A stretch of 64,000 bases of DNA from Ciona savignyi (taxonomy: Eukaryota > Chordata > Ascidiacea > Phlebobranchia > Cionidae), in contig CH003295.1 in assembly GCA_000149265.1 (NCBI GenBank), positions 326,902 through 390,901 of the forward strand, in the 5' to 3' direction. Below, piece by piece: positions 11,183-21,073 of this stretch (positions are counted from its first letter, which is position 1; every line of letters starts with the position of its first letter). The position numbers and the translations under genes were made by a program. The notes beneath the pieces were generated by a model. The model had not been told where the DNA came from, did no database searches, and saw only the letters and a program-made list of their open reading frames with translations.

Positions 11183-11931
11183 GAACGGGAATCGGCGACG
11201 GGAATCGTCAACGTGAATCGTCAACGGGAATCGGCAACGGGAATCGGCGACGGGAATCGTCAACGGGAATCGGCAACGGGAATCGGCGACGGGAATCGGC
11301 GACGGGAATCGGCGACGGGAATCGGCAACGGGAATCGGCGACGGGAATCGGCGACGGGAATCGGCGACGGGAATCGGCGACGGGAATCGGCGACGGGAAT
11401 CGGCAACGGGAATCGGCGACGGGAATCGGCGACGGGAATCGTCAACGGGAATCGGCGACGGGAATCGGCAACGGGAATCGGCGACGGGAATCGGCAACGG
11501 GAATCGTCAACGGGAATCGGCAACGGGAATCGTCAACGGGAATCGGCGACGGGAATCGGCGACGGGAATCGGCAACGGGAATCGGCAACGTCAATCGGCA
11601 ACGGGAATCGGCAACGGGAATCGGCGACGGGAATCGGCGACGGGAATCGGCAACGGGAATCGTCAACGGGAATCGTCAACGGGAATCGGCAACGGGAATC
11701 GGCAACGGGAATCGGCGACGGGAATCGGCAACGGGAATCGGCAACGTCAATCGGCAACGGGAATCGGCAACGGGAATCGGCGACGGGAATCGGCAACGGG
11801 AATCGGCGACGGGAATCGGCGACGGGAATCGGCAACGGGAATCGGCAACGACGACGGATCGGCAACGGGAATGACGACTGGACGGGAACGACGACGGGAC
11901 GAGAACGACGACTGGACGAGAACGACGACGG
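11183..11931. repeat. 13-bp minisatellite in leader of BEL copy 2
   Basis: The same unit and place as in copy 1 but shorter (~53 clear copies to 11871, then degenerate CGACGACGG units) and with a different order of GGCGAC, GGCAAC and GTCAAC variants. A GGCAACGTCAATC variant occurs twice, near 11581 and 11743, about 160 bp apart, suggesting a local higher-order duplication. Confidence 0.95.
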
Positions 11932-11954
11932 TAGTTCAAGGAATTTGAAAACGA

Positions 11955-12435
11955 TGTAACTTCCCGACAAGGTGTTGGCTCCTAACACCTGTCTTAATGA
12001 GAGGTTGCAGTATGCTTATAGACGGCGTCCTTTATTCAGAGTTTGAAATAACGCGTCATTATCCAAAACTTGTGAATTTATTCGAATTTGAATGATGGCG
12101 GAAATAAAAGGTCTTGAAATGACGGTTTTCTAAGGAAAAATATATGTACAATTTAATGATCACAAAAATTACTATTTTAAGAAATAAAACCAATATTTAC
12201 CAAATTGTGACTGAACAGGAGCCAAAGCACGTCATACACATCTTAACAATAACCGATAATTCCAAACCTACTAAAACTACCAATAGACCGATTACCTCAC
12301 GATAATGCTCAGGCAGTAAAAAACTAGCGTTTTATAGTTCAGTGAAATTGTGGGAAAAAAGGAAATACAATAGCGATCTTATTCCCTCGTGACATCGATA
12401 TAATATAAACAATAATGGCGACGATAAATCTTACA
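11955..12435 (-). repeat. 5' LTR of BEL copy 2
   Basis: 481-bp repeat almost identical to 8102-8582, followed by target duplication ATGTA at 12436-12440, which is also the EEEI-H coding junction of the interrupted transporter. Confidence 0.94.
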
Positions 12436-13280
12436 ATGTATTTCTTCCTCAGCTTCGTTGTCTTTTTGCACTTGTGATTCCAGTGGTTCAGGCGAATTCG
12501 TATTGTTGTTTGACATATCTGCAGCACTCGCTTTCGATTTGTAACCAAAGCATTTCGATTTGACGCCCAACAGCTCGTAAATTCCATATCTTGGATTAGT
12601 GGTCGTGTCAGAAAACCATTTGCGTGGCATAAGAAGGAAGGTTGATACCAAGGGATAGAAACTGATAATAACATATGCTATAGAAATTGACTTCAGACTT
12701 ATCCCAGAGTCGTAAGCTATTTTAAACATCAAAAACACAAATGTTCCCGAGTCAAATGACCCGTTTATAAGCGTAATAACAGACGTTTGAGCTCTTCCGG
12801 CCACTTTCCCAAGCTGGATATTTGCTAAAGAATGTTAAAACCCCCAATGGTAAAAAGCAACATCGATGGAAACACAATGGTGGAGGAGGCGCCGGACGAT
12901 ACAGCGAGCAATACCGCAGCGATTTTGATCAAAATTGAAGCAAGAGTACGTTGGATCCATGTTCCGTATTTATCCAATATAAACCCTCCGAGCGGTAATG
13001 ATAATTGTGCAACTGCAAGTGCGACTGTAAAAAACAAATTCAGCATGTCCTTGCTTTTGTTGCATTGTGTAATGGTTGAATTTCCATTAATCACAGTTAA
13101 ATTCATGTTTTGCAGAGTTGCATTTTGGCTTGTACCAGTATAATTATTGTTGCATAGGTACGAAAAGTAATTCTCCCTCTTTAAAACATATTCCAATGAA
13201 GGCCAGCCGAAAATGACTCCACCAAACACAATGCACTCCAGACAGCCACTTACAATGCTTACACCTTGTTGTACTTTCAT
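12436..13280 (-). pseudogene. 5' part of broken SLC43-type transporter duplicate
   Basis: It starts at ATG 13280 with the same MKVQQGVSIVSGCLECIVFG beginning as the intact gene and the same pyrimidine-rich acceptor just upstream. The frame runs through the first membrane segments, then breaks near 12829 where CTTATGGCAAAT in the intact copy is CTTTAGCAAAT here (one base lost, immediate stop). It resumes in another frame to ...EEEIH, where BEL copy 2 begins. The copy therefore carries two frameshifts, a transposon and a 3' truncation. By eye the shared parts are over 90% identical, so the duplication is young. Confidence 0.92.
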
Positions 13281-15839
13281 ATTTAGACTTCTGAAAAAAA
13301 AAAAAGCATCACAAAGTAGAAACACGAGTTTGTTGTTGATCTGCTTACTCCCAGGCCGATGTGCAATTTTGCCTTTGATAGAACTAAATAAAAATATATA
13401 TACTGTATAGCCTATATTACTTCTACAATATGCTCCTGAGTTACCTTTCCAACCTTAATAACTATATTTTATAATATACAACCCGAAAAAAATTTCAACT
13501 TGATTTTAGCACTTTTTTGTTTGCCTAACCTACAATAGTTAATATTCGACATTAGAGGACTTGCATTATTACTCTTTAAAGTTATAAACATATTTTAATT
13601 TCAATCGAAGTTATTAAGTCTTAAAGAATCTGTGCTTTATTACGTCTTTCCTTCGAATGGAATTTTATTTTTACTCCTCTATTAGCGTCGCGCTAGTAGT
13701 TTTCCTCTAACTTTAATTTTACAAAACAAACTCGTTGAATTCTTTACATTTTCCGATATTTTTTTTGGTAAAAAAAGGTCGAGGTAAACAGGCCAGTTAA
13801 GACTCCTAAAGTTTTAACCTTATTGGATAACATGTTTTAAAAAGTAAACTGTTGACCGTACATGCCTGTCACGAGCGTGACGCAGAAAAAATAGGAAACC
13901 GTATAAGGCTGGTTACTTGATGATGGAAGAAATTGCAGCCTTAATAAACTGCCCATGTGTTAGCAATTTGTCTCAATTTCTCCTTTTACCTCCGATTTTG
14001 TTTAATTAAAACGCTTTTTCGAAAATAGTTTAATCCAAAAAAAAGTTTAATTGGCAGGAATTACGAAATAATGACCTTTGAAAATGCAGTGCACATAGTA
14101 AGTTTAATTTAGTTTATTCTGTTTTTACTTTTAATATCAAATAAAGAACAAAAAACAGTACGCAGGAGCAGGTAAAAAGGCCTAACAAATCATTTGAAAG
14201 AAAGTGGATTTAACTAAATTAATATAGCGGATGCGGCCGCCAAACCTAAGGAATGGTTACCTGTGGTATTATATATTACAACCGTTGGTCTTATTTGCTC
14301 CCCTCCAAACATTCATAAATTTTATAGCTTTGTGTTAATCACGCGTTCTACTCTACTTCGATTGTTATGCAATCCTGACGAGACTTGACCTAAATAGCGA
14401 ACTGCATTGTGTCAACATGTTTTGTAACGACGCAGCAGTGAAAATCGTAAAATATAAATCATGTTGGGTCACCGAAAACGGGGTTACAAACGGTTTCGTT
14501 ACCTGAGATTGAGAATATAATATTTCATGTTGCTACGATTACGGATTTATAGTTTTATTTCAATAGGTCCAACTGAGGTCGGCTATGCTAATTCTTATGT
14601 ATAAGTTAACGAAATCACGGGCGTATGCTGGTGCTTCCAGTGAATACGTTTCGCACCGAGATTCTCACACACATCAGACACTCGGCAAAAAAGGGCTTTT
14701 ATCCCTTACATCTATCTAATCTCTTTCTAAACTCGCACCACCTTCAGCAAAACAATTAAATGGTAAACAACTGTTTCGATCCTCTGCATTTCGCTTGTTA
14801 TTTAAGAGATTATTATAATCAGTATGATGGTGTCAAATCAGTGCGAAGTTACGGCAAAAGGATGAAGGCAACATCAAAACACTCACAACCACGGCGTCAT
14901 TCACTTAGGGTATAAATATTTAAAAGACTTTTAGATTAATCCTGTGGTTAATTTAAATAGTTAAAGCTTTACGAATTGCATGTTAGTTGTTAGTGTGTGG
15001 TGAGAAAAAGGTAAAATTCGTTCAATTATGTAAATAAAACAGGTCGAGGTTCAAGTTAGAGAATCATTTCTAATTATTATTTCTGGAACATTCTGCGTCA
15101 CTAACACTGTCTTAAGATTTTTCAGCCGTTTGCATATTAAACAACCTGTTTAATAAAAGTCAGTGGTGTTGTTAAATTAACTTGCACTTTTAATCGGTAC
15201 TTTTTGGACTGTAAGCAGTATAGAAAACCAGTGTTTTCGTTTGGATCAGCGTCCAAAATATTAAGAAGTGTCAACCAAGCAAGTGTTAACCATCACTATT
15301 TGTAAAATCCATTTTAACTCTACGCTATATGAACAAACTTGCTTAGTATATCTTATACAAAATGTATATATTTTGTTTATGGAAGCGACATGCCCTTTAA
15401 TGTCGAATATTAACTCTTTGTAGGTTCATCATCAAACAAAAAGTGCTAAATTGAGTTTAAAAATTTAAAAATATTAGCTTAAAATCATTTTTTGTATACC
15501 GAATATTATAGAATATGGTTATTAAGTTTGGAAAGGTAACCCAGAAGCATATTGCAGAAATAATATACGCGGTATAAACACTTTGTATAAGATATACATG
15601 ATTAGGAAAGACAACTATATGTAACACAATAGTTTCTGCATTCCGCAAAATATAGCGTGCAGTAAAAATAGATTTTACTAATAATGATAGTTAGCATGCA
15701 GTTGGCACTCTCTAGTTTAGTATATGTATATAGGAAACATACATCTAAACTCTTTCTTTAGTTCTACAAAATGCAAAATTGCACATGACCACGCCAGTTG
15801 CCTCAGTGCAACAACAACAAACTCGTGTTTCTACTTTGT
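13281..15839. other. Spacer between head-to-head transporter copies
   Basis: No gene seen. The outer parts (about 13281-13557 and 15390-15839) are inverted copies of each other, sharing the segment AATGTCGAATATTAAC and the stretch GGAAAGGTAAC, and represent duplicated 5' flanks. The plus-side flank has ~150 bp extra between about 15575 and 15770. The central ~1.8 kb is unique AT-rich sequence where both promoters would have to lie. Confidence 0.7.
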
Positions 15840-15872
15840 AATGATTTGTTTTGTTTTTTCAGAAGTCTAAAT
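15840..15872 (+). promoter_or_regulatory. Splice or trans-splice acceptor just before the SLC43 start codon
   Basis: A T-rich tract ending TTTTTTCAG at 15862 leaves only 10 nt before ATG 15873. Acceptors this close to the start fit either a 5'-UTR intron or spliced-leader trans-splicing, which is common in Ciona. The acceptor is also present upstream of the broken copy. Confidence 0.5.
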
Positions 15873-17354
15873 ATGAAAGTACAACAAGGTGTAAGCATTG
15901 TAAGTGGCTGTCTAGAGTGCATTGTGTTTGGTGGAGTCATTTTCGGCTGGCCGTCATTGGAATATGTATTAAAGAGGGAGGAATACTTTTCGTACCTATG
16001 CAACAATAATTCTACTGGTACAAGCCAAAATGCAACCTTGCAAAACATGGATTTAACCGTGATTAATGAAAATTCAACCATTACACAATGCGACAAAAGC
16101 AGAGAAATGCTGAATTTGGTTTTTACAGTCGCACTTGCAGTTGCACAATTATCATTACCGCTCGGAGGGTTTATATTGGATAAATACGGAACATGGATCC
16201 AACGTACTCTTGCTTCAATTTTGATCAAGATCGCTGCGGTATTGCTCGCTGTATCGTCCGGCGCCTCCTCTAACCTTGTGTTTCCATCGATGTTGCTTTT
16301 TACCATTGGGGGTTTTAACATTCTTATGGCAAATATCCAGCTTGGGAAAGTGGCCGGAAGAGCTCAAACGTCTGTTATTACGCTTATAAACGGCTCATTT
16401 GACTCGGGAACATTTGTGTTTTTGATGTTTAAGATAGCTTACGACTCTGGGATAAGTCTGAAGTCAATTTCTATAGCATATGTTATTATCAGTTTCTATC
16501 CCTTGGTATCAACCTTCTTTCTCATGCCACGCAAATGGTTTTCTGACACGACCACTAATCCAAGATATGGAATTTATGAGCTGTTGGACCTCGTCAAATC
16601 AAAATGCCTTTGTTATAAATCGGACGAAAGTGCTGCAGATATGTCTACGAATTCGCCTGAACCACTTGAATCACAAGTGCAAAAAGAAAACGAAGCTGAG
16701 GAAGAAATACATTCTGAATCGAGTGAAATCACATTATTACAATGCTTAAAGTCACCTTTGTACTGGTCTGTTCAATTTTACTTTTGTCTTTTGAACTTAC
16801 GAATGATATTTTTCTTGGGAAGTTTTTCCACTTGGATCGCAAACATTGAAAGCGAGGCAAACGTCGGGAGACTGACGAATATTTTTGGAATTTTGCTTGT
16901 ACTGGCTGTTTGCATTTCACCCGCCCATGGCATTCTAACCGATGGAACAATTCGTTTCTGCATGGTACAAGGCTACAGTAAAACAAAGTCGACGTGGACA
17001 GGTATATTGGTTTCAGTTTTTACAACGAGTTTTCTGACAGTGCTATTTTCGGTGATGGTTGCTTTAAAACAAACCTATTCTTCATTTATTCTGTTCGTAT
17101 TTGCGCGATCTTTTGTATACGCCAGCACCATCTCGTTTGTTGCTTTCGGTTTTCCTTCCCGACACTTTGGCACGCTTTTCGGCATAAGCACGATGCTGGC
17201 TGGAATTTTTGGATTTTTACAGTTTGCCATATTTTCCCTTGGCATCTCAATCGATAAAGATTTTACTATTGTGAATTATTCCATGATCGGTATGTCTGTC
17301 TGTACATTTTTGCATACCATGCTCACTTACAAAAACTTGCGCAAAATGAATTAA
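15873..17354 (+). CDS. SLC43A3: SLC43-family transporter, SLC43A3-like
   Basis: 493 aa in one coding exon, close to the 491 of human SLC43A3. Major-facilitator fold of about 12 membrane helices. TM1 is CLECIVFGGVIFGWPSLEYV. An extracellular loop with several N-x-S/T sites follows, then a loop 2-3 motif GGFILDKYGTWIQR and the SLC43 hallmark NGSFDSG. A charged cytosolic loop (~250-280, rich in E) precedes TM7, and FPSRHFGTLFG lies near TM11. SLC43A3 is an equilibrative nucleobase transporter at the plasma membrane, whereas SLC43A1/A2 carry large neutral amino acids. Motifs and length favour the A3 branch, but substrate is inferred. I chose ATG 15873, not the in-frame upstream codons, because an acceptor separates them. 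A decayed inverted duplicate lies at 7725-13280. Confidence 0.87.
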   Translation: MKVQQGVSIVSGCLECIVFGGVIFGWPSLEYVLKREEYFSYLCNNNSTGTSQNATLQNMDLTVINENSTITQCDKSREMLNLVFTVALAVAQLSLPLGGFILDKYGTWIQRTLASILIKIAAVLLAVSSGASSNLVFPSMLLFTIGGFNILMANIQLGKVAGRAQTSVITLINGSFDSGTFVFLMFKIAYDSGISLKSISIAYVIISFYPLVSTFFLMPRKWFSDTTTNPRYGIYELLDLVKSKCLCYKSDESAADMSTNSPEPLESQVQKENEAEEEIHSESSEITLLQCLKSPLYWSVQFYFCLLNLRMIFFLGSFSTWIANIESEANVGRLTNIFGILLVLAVCISPAHGILTDGTIRFCMVQGYSKTKSTWTGILVSVFTTSFLTVLFSVMVALKQTYSSFILFVFARSFVYASTISFVAFGFPSRHFGTLFGISTMLAGIFGFLQFAIFSLGISIDKDFTIVNYSMIGMSVCTFLHTMLTYKNLRKMN

Positions 17355-18995
17355 ATATATTATAAAAGTCTACAACTATCTTTTATTTTACAATCCAACA
17401 GCTGCTATAACTAAATTCTGTTAAGCTTTAAGGCAAATGCTACGAATGTAAGATATATTGCGTAAAGCTGTAAATATGTCGCTTTAAAATTTATTTTATC
17501 ATCTTTTATTGGGCGTTTTACGCCAGTCTTTGGTACTTCAAGGTGACATTTCAATGAAAACTATATTCGAGCTTGTTTTTCGCCATGTAAATAAAAAATG
17601 GTTTTAAATTGAATGCACTTGTTGATTGATCATAGCCTATGTTAATTAAGAATTTTGTGTGTTGCATATTACAGAGAGATCGCTTTCGAATAATTTAGGG
17701 TAAATACTAACACTTCGTCGTCATTTCTTATTTATAGCCAGATGGATTTAGTTTCATTCGCATTAAAGAAATTAAATATATTACGGGAGTATACAGAGTA
17801 GCGATATAAGACATGTACACAAGGTACACCGGTGTGGATATAAATCCTACAGAATAGCTTTGTGAAATTAGTAACAAATCTACGAAATGGATATAAGTCC
17901 CACCATTGAAATTAGCAATCGATTTGCTTAACGAATAAACAGGAATCAAATATGACAATAGAAACAAATAAATTTAAAGTGTATTTTTATATTATTACGG
18001 GATTTTGAAGGATATTTTAGTTTGTGGGTGGAATTCCCGGGGTATTTTGGGTCATGAATTCTAGGAATGTTTTTTGATTTTTGGTGTAGGCCTACATCCT
18101 TAAATTTCTTGGAAACTTAAAGTAAACATTTCTTTCTAATCTGAAAATATCGGCGATAAATCCAACAATGCTTAAAATAACCCTATTTTTCTCACTTTTT
18201 CAGATAGCAGGAGTTGTGCAATCTAAATAAAACTTTCAGGAATGTTAGCTAACGTCGTCCAGATTTGCAATGATCTGACACAAAATAAAAAGACTACTTC
18301 ATTGGTGATGTTTAAAATGGGGAGTGTCTATAGTTGAGATCGTTTTTTGTATGTAAGTCGGTATATGTATCGGTCGCGTTAACCATTCGGCCACACGACC
18401 GTGTGGCCCGAAAGCGTGGACCAGAGCCTCATTACACGGGTTACCGTGAGATTATCGCGCCCATGTCCATAAATTAACGTTTTAAAGGTTCATTTTAGCT
18501 TAATTCCAATATTTCGTCGTGATACTGTTATTTGCAGTCTTTTTTGGTATTGGTAATATTACCCAAGCAAAAATTAAAATCCCTTTAGTTTTGGTTAAAA
18601 CTGTGTTAGTATTGTTATTATTCCAAGAAACATCTAGCACTGTCTTGCGGCACAGTACTGTGTCGCGGCACACTGGTTGCGGAGCACTGTTCCAGACCAG
18701 GTATGGGCAACATACGGCACGCGCGTGAAGGGATTTTGACCCTACCATGTAAATAAGATATTGAATAGTATTTATGTAATAATGCGGTCCACAAAAAACT
18801 TAATTTGTCCTCAACTGGCCCGCTGACTAGAGAATTTGCCCACCCCTGTTCTAGACGATGGGAGGTTTGAATTTATGCTTGAGTTACTAAAGTTTTTATA
18901 TCGGGGAAGTACCGTTATAGTAACTCTCGCTTACGCCCTTTCTCGTACTGTAAGCTCCGTAGTAAATTTCGCGGTGAGTCGTTGGGGATAGGATA
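17355..18995. other. Intergenic region after SLC43 gene
   Basis: It holds a polyadenylation signal AATAAA at 17590-17595 for the transporter, then mostly unique AT-rich DNA. A minus-strand ORF of 79 codons at 17967-17728 is hydrophobic (LVYMSYIATLYTPVIYLISL) and could be an exon of a membrane protein, but no splice partner was found. A tRNA-like palindrome lies at 18371-18420. Confidence 0.5.
18371..18420 (-). repeat. tRNA-like box A remnant with perfect palindrome
   Basis: On the minus strand the sequence reads GTGTGGCCGAATGGTTAAC, which resembles the 5' half (D-arm, box A TGGCCGAATGG) of a Ser/Leu-type tRNA. GGCCACACG at 18389-18397 pairs perfectly with CGTGTGGCC at 18400-18408. No full cloverleaf, so a SINE head or tRNA fragment is more likely than a gene. 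Confidence 0.4.
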
Positions 18996-19003
18996 AGATA
19001 GGA

Positions 19004-20339
19004 CAGTGATGGCAAACCTATGGCACGGCGTAAAATGTTTTTTATTACAAACTTACGGCCAACTTTAAACCTATCTTTATTCAAAACCAGCTTCGATTAA
19101 AGCCCTTGTGGAATTATATGATATACATTATCTCACTCGTTTTATTAAATATTTCTACGGATCAGTTGTTCTTGAAAAGATGCCAAGTGAAAAGAAGTTA
19201 CAATCACATAATGAATCCATTATTACGTATGGACCTGCCAATGACGACACAGTGCCATTTTACCAAGACAATTATAGTTTTTACTGTAGTGCTCAGGTCG
19301 TGTACCACTGTAGCAGTCCTCTAGCCAAGCGGTTTTTAACTTGAAGCGGAGTCGTATTTAATTATATCTGTTAGTTAGCCTAGCATAGTTTAGCTTAACT
19401 TATTTAACATTTAAACAGCTTGAATGTATACTAAAGGCAATACAACTGATCTGAACATTTTGTTCAGCTACACTTAGTTTCTAAAAATGTAAGAAGTAGA
19501 CGAAAGCTCGAACAAAATGTTCAGATCAGTTATATAGTGGCTTTAAATTTATATTCAGACTGTTTAAAACCATCAGTTATGTGCCTTAACTAAACATATG
19601 TGCCTAGCCCTAAACTAAACATTGTTTGGGTCATCGTATTCTTGTGAACAGCTGTTTTCGACTATGAACTTTATTAAATCCGAGAGAAGAAATAGACTTA
19701 CAGATGACGAGTAGTGCGTGTGTCACACTCAAATTCACAAAGTATGATCCATCAATCAACAAGTTATCTGCAACTTTACAACAGCAGAAATCGCATTGAT
19801 TTCGTAAAAACTTTATTATTCGAACCTTAAGACCCGCCTCCGGTGTCGTATAACATTTGGTCTTCCCGTAAAATTCGATTCCCCCTTTGTTACGTATGAG
19901 TGGTTGTTATGGAAAAGACCGGAGTAATATCAACCGAAATGTTATTTTCTTTATTACACAAGTTTAATGCATTTTAAGTGTTGCTTTGTTATATAAATTA
20001 AATCGTATAATTTTGCATTAGCCTACATTTTATATTTAGTTGGATTGCAGGTAGTTAAGATCGCTTAGGTCTACATAACATTACTAAGCAATTGTATCAT
20101 GAGGGAAGACCGAATTTTGCCTGGAGGTGCCTGGAACAAAGCCATAGTAGGCCTATAGTCGTGCGTTGGCTACGTGTGATCTATTTACCACAAGTTTTGG
20201 CCGAGGTAGTTTGTGTCTAATCTAAACGTTTTTGTTTATTGAAAACTGATGTTTATGAAACGGTTGGCACGCCGAGACAGACAAATTCATTTCAGGCTGC
20301 AAATGTGGCATGCGGCCTCGAAAAGGTTCGCCATCACTG
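19004..20339. mobile_element. hAT-type DNA element, 1336 bp
   Basis: Terminal inverted repeats CAGTGATGGCAAACCT (left) and the same with one mismatch read inward from the right end. A perfect 8-bp target duplication AGATAGGA occupies 18996-19003 and 20340-20347. Both are hAT-superfamily traits. Internal ORFs are short (79 codons at 19108-19344, unrecognised), so it is non-autonomous. It contains a 22-bp perfect inverted repeat (19444-19465 with 19510-19531). A right-end fragment of the same element reappears at 21074-21291 beyond the gap. Confidence 0.88.
19444..19531. repeat. Hairpin with 22-bp perfect stem
   Basis: Arms AACTGATCTGAACATTTTGTTC and its exact complement are separated by 44 nt, with imperfect pairing outward (CTAAAGGCAATAC against GTGGCTTTA). 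It lies within the hAT element, so it is probably part of that element's structure. Confidence 0.75.
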
Positions 20340-20379
20340 AGATAGGATATTCATGTTTATCCCCGTGAATGGGAAAACC

Positions 20380-20660
20380 AAGGGGGTTAACACACGGGCA
20401 ATCGTCAGATCACCTCGCGCACATCGTCGGGTTACCGGAGCTATGCACTGTGTTGTATATGATAGATACGTTCCTTCAATTTGGTAGAACCCAGTAATCC
20501 GCTGGGTTCAGGCAATGTCTGTAAAGCGGTACATCTAAATACTACAGGACCGCTTGGACTGCTTGGTTTAAACCGCCAAAGTTTAAGATGTGGCTTCCAG
20601 AGCAGCCGCCGCTCCTGTTCTGGCAAGATCGCCAGAATATAATTAAACAAATTAATGTGT
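20380..20660 (-). repeat. tRNA-derived SINE, copy left of the gap
   Basis: Reverse orientation of the family at 44440-44712. Shared landmarks on the minus strand are GACATTGCCT, GGGTTCTACCAAATTGAAGG, GAGGTGATCTGACGATTGCC and CGTGTGTTAACCCCCTTGG. The hAT element lies directly beside it. Confidence 0.7.
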
Positions 20661-20768
20661 TTTAACTGCATCGAAAGACCAGACGCGTGTGACCAGTAAA
20701 TTCAGCAAGAATTCGACATTTTTTCTTTAGGTTAATGAACTTCTCGACGCTGACACTGTATTCCTGTC

Positions 20769-20840
20769 AGCAGAGTGGCGCAGCGGAAGCGTGCTGGGCC
20801 CATAACCCAGAGGTCGATGGTTCGAAACCATCCTCTGCTA
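20769..20840 (+). tRNA. tRNA-Met, initiator type (anticodon CAT)
   Basis: A 72-nt cloverleaf with acceptor AGCAGAG pairing with CTCTGCT. The D-arm is GCGCAGCGGAAGC. The anticodon stem CTGGG/CCCAG holds the CAT anticodon at 20801-20803, and its three G:C pairs are the mark of an initiator tRNA. The T-arm GATGG..CCATC has loop TTCGAAA; animal initiators usually have A at position 54 rather than T. Box B is GGTTCGAAACC. No T-run follows: the tRNA-His gene starts after two bases. Confidence 0.95.
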
Positions 20841-20842
20841 GT

Positions 20843-20914
20843 GCTGTGATCGTATAGTGGTTAGTACTTCACGTTGTGGCCGTGACAACCCAGGTTCGAA
20901 TCCTGGTCACAGCA
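20843..20914 (+). tRNA. tRNA-His (anticodon GTG)
   Basis: A 72-nt cloverleaf with acceptor GCTGTGA/TCACAGC, D-arm TCGTATAGTGGTTAGTA, anticodon stem TCACG/CGTGA with GTG at 20876-20878, and T-arm CCAGG-TTCGAAT-CCTGG. A short TTTT at 20917-20920 is the first Pol III terminator after both tRNAs, so the Met and His genes may be one dicistronic transcript. Confidence 0.96.
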
Positions 20915-20916
20915 AT

Positions 20917-20920
20917 TTTA
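20917..20920 (+). terminator. Pol III terminator after tRNA-His
   Basis: TTTT two bases after the last tRNA-His nucleotide. None exists between the two tRNAs. Confidence 0.6.
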
Positions 20921-20973
20921 AATATTACCAACTAAGATTTTCCAAAAAATATATATTTTTAAATTTTCTGAAT

Positions 20974-21073
20974 NNNNNNNNNNNNNNNNNNNNNNNNNNN
21001 NNNNNNNNNNNNNNNNNNNNNNNNNNNNNNNNNNNNNNNNNNNNNNNNNNNNNNNNNNNNNNNNNNNNNNNNN
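20974..21073. other. Assembly gap of 100 N
   Basis: A run of exactly 100 N, a conventional placeholder of unknown true length. The sequence right after it repeats sequence ending ~300 bp before it, so the join may be wrong. Confidence 0.99.

Larger units (their letters stand above)
8102..12435 (-). mobile_element. BEL/Pao LTR retrotransposon, copy 2 (non-autonomous, intact ORF)
   Basis: LTRs of 481 bp (8102-8582, 11955-12435) differ at one base that I can see (GAAATG against GAAATA). The 5-bp target duplication ATGTA is at 8097-8101 and 12436-12440. The C-run after 8582 is the polypurine tract on the minus strand. The interior is a 13-bp minisatellite leader and one uninterrupted 827-codon ORF lacking reverse transcriptase and most of integrase. 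It landed inside the single coding exon of a transporter gene, in the same orientation as that gene. Confidence 0.95.

Noticed and set aside
11087-11988. Long ORFs over the second minisatellite
   Set aside because: Same cause as in copy 1; treated as repeat.
15798-15872. 25-codon extension of the SLC43 ORF
   Set aside because: It is crossed by a poly-T tract and acceptor and reads through as intron-like FCFF sequence; the family begins near MKVQQG.
17728-17967. Minus-strand 79-codon hydrophobic ORF as a membrane-protein gene
   Set aside because: No splice partner, no recognised motif and no conserved neighbour; kept only as a remark in the intergenic entry.
18371-18420. Functional tRNA-Ser/Leu gene
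   Set aside because: Only the 5' half with box A is recognisable; no anticodon stem, T-arm or box B follows.
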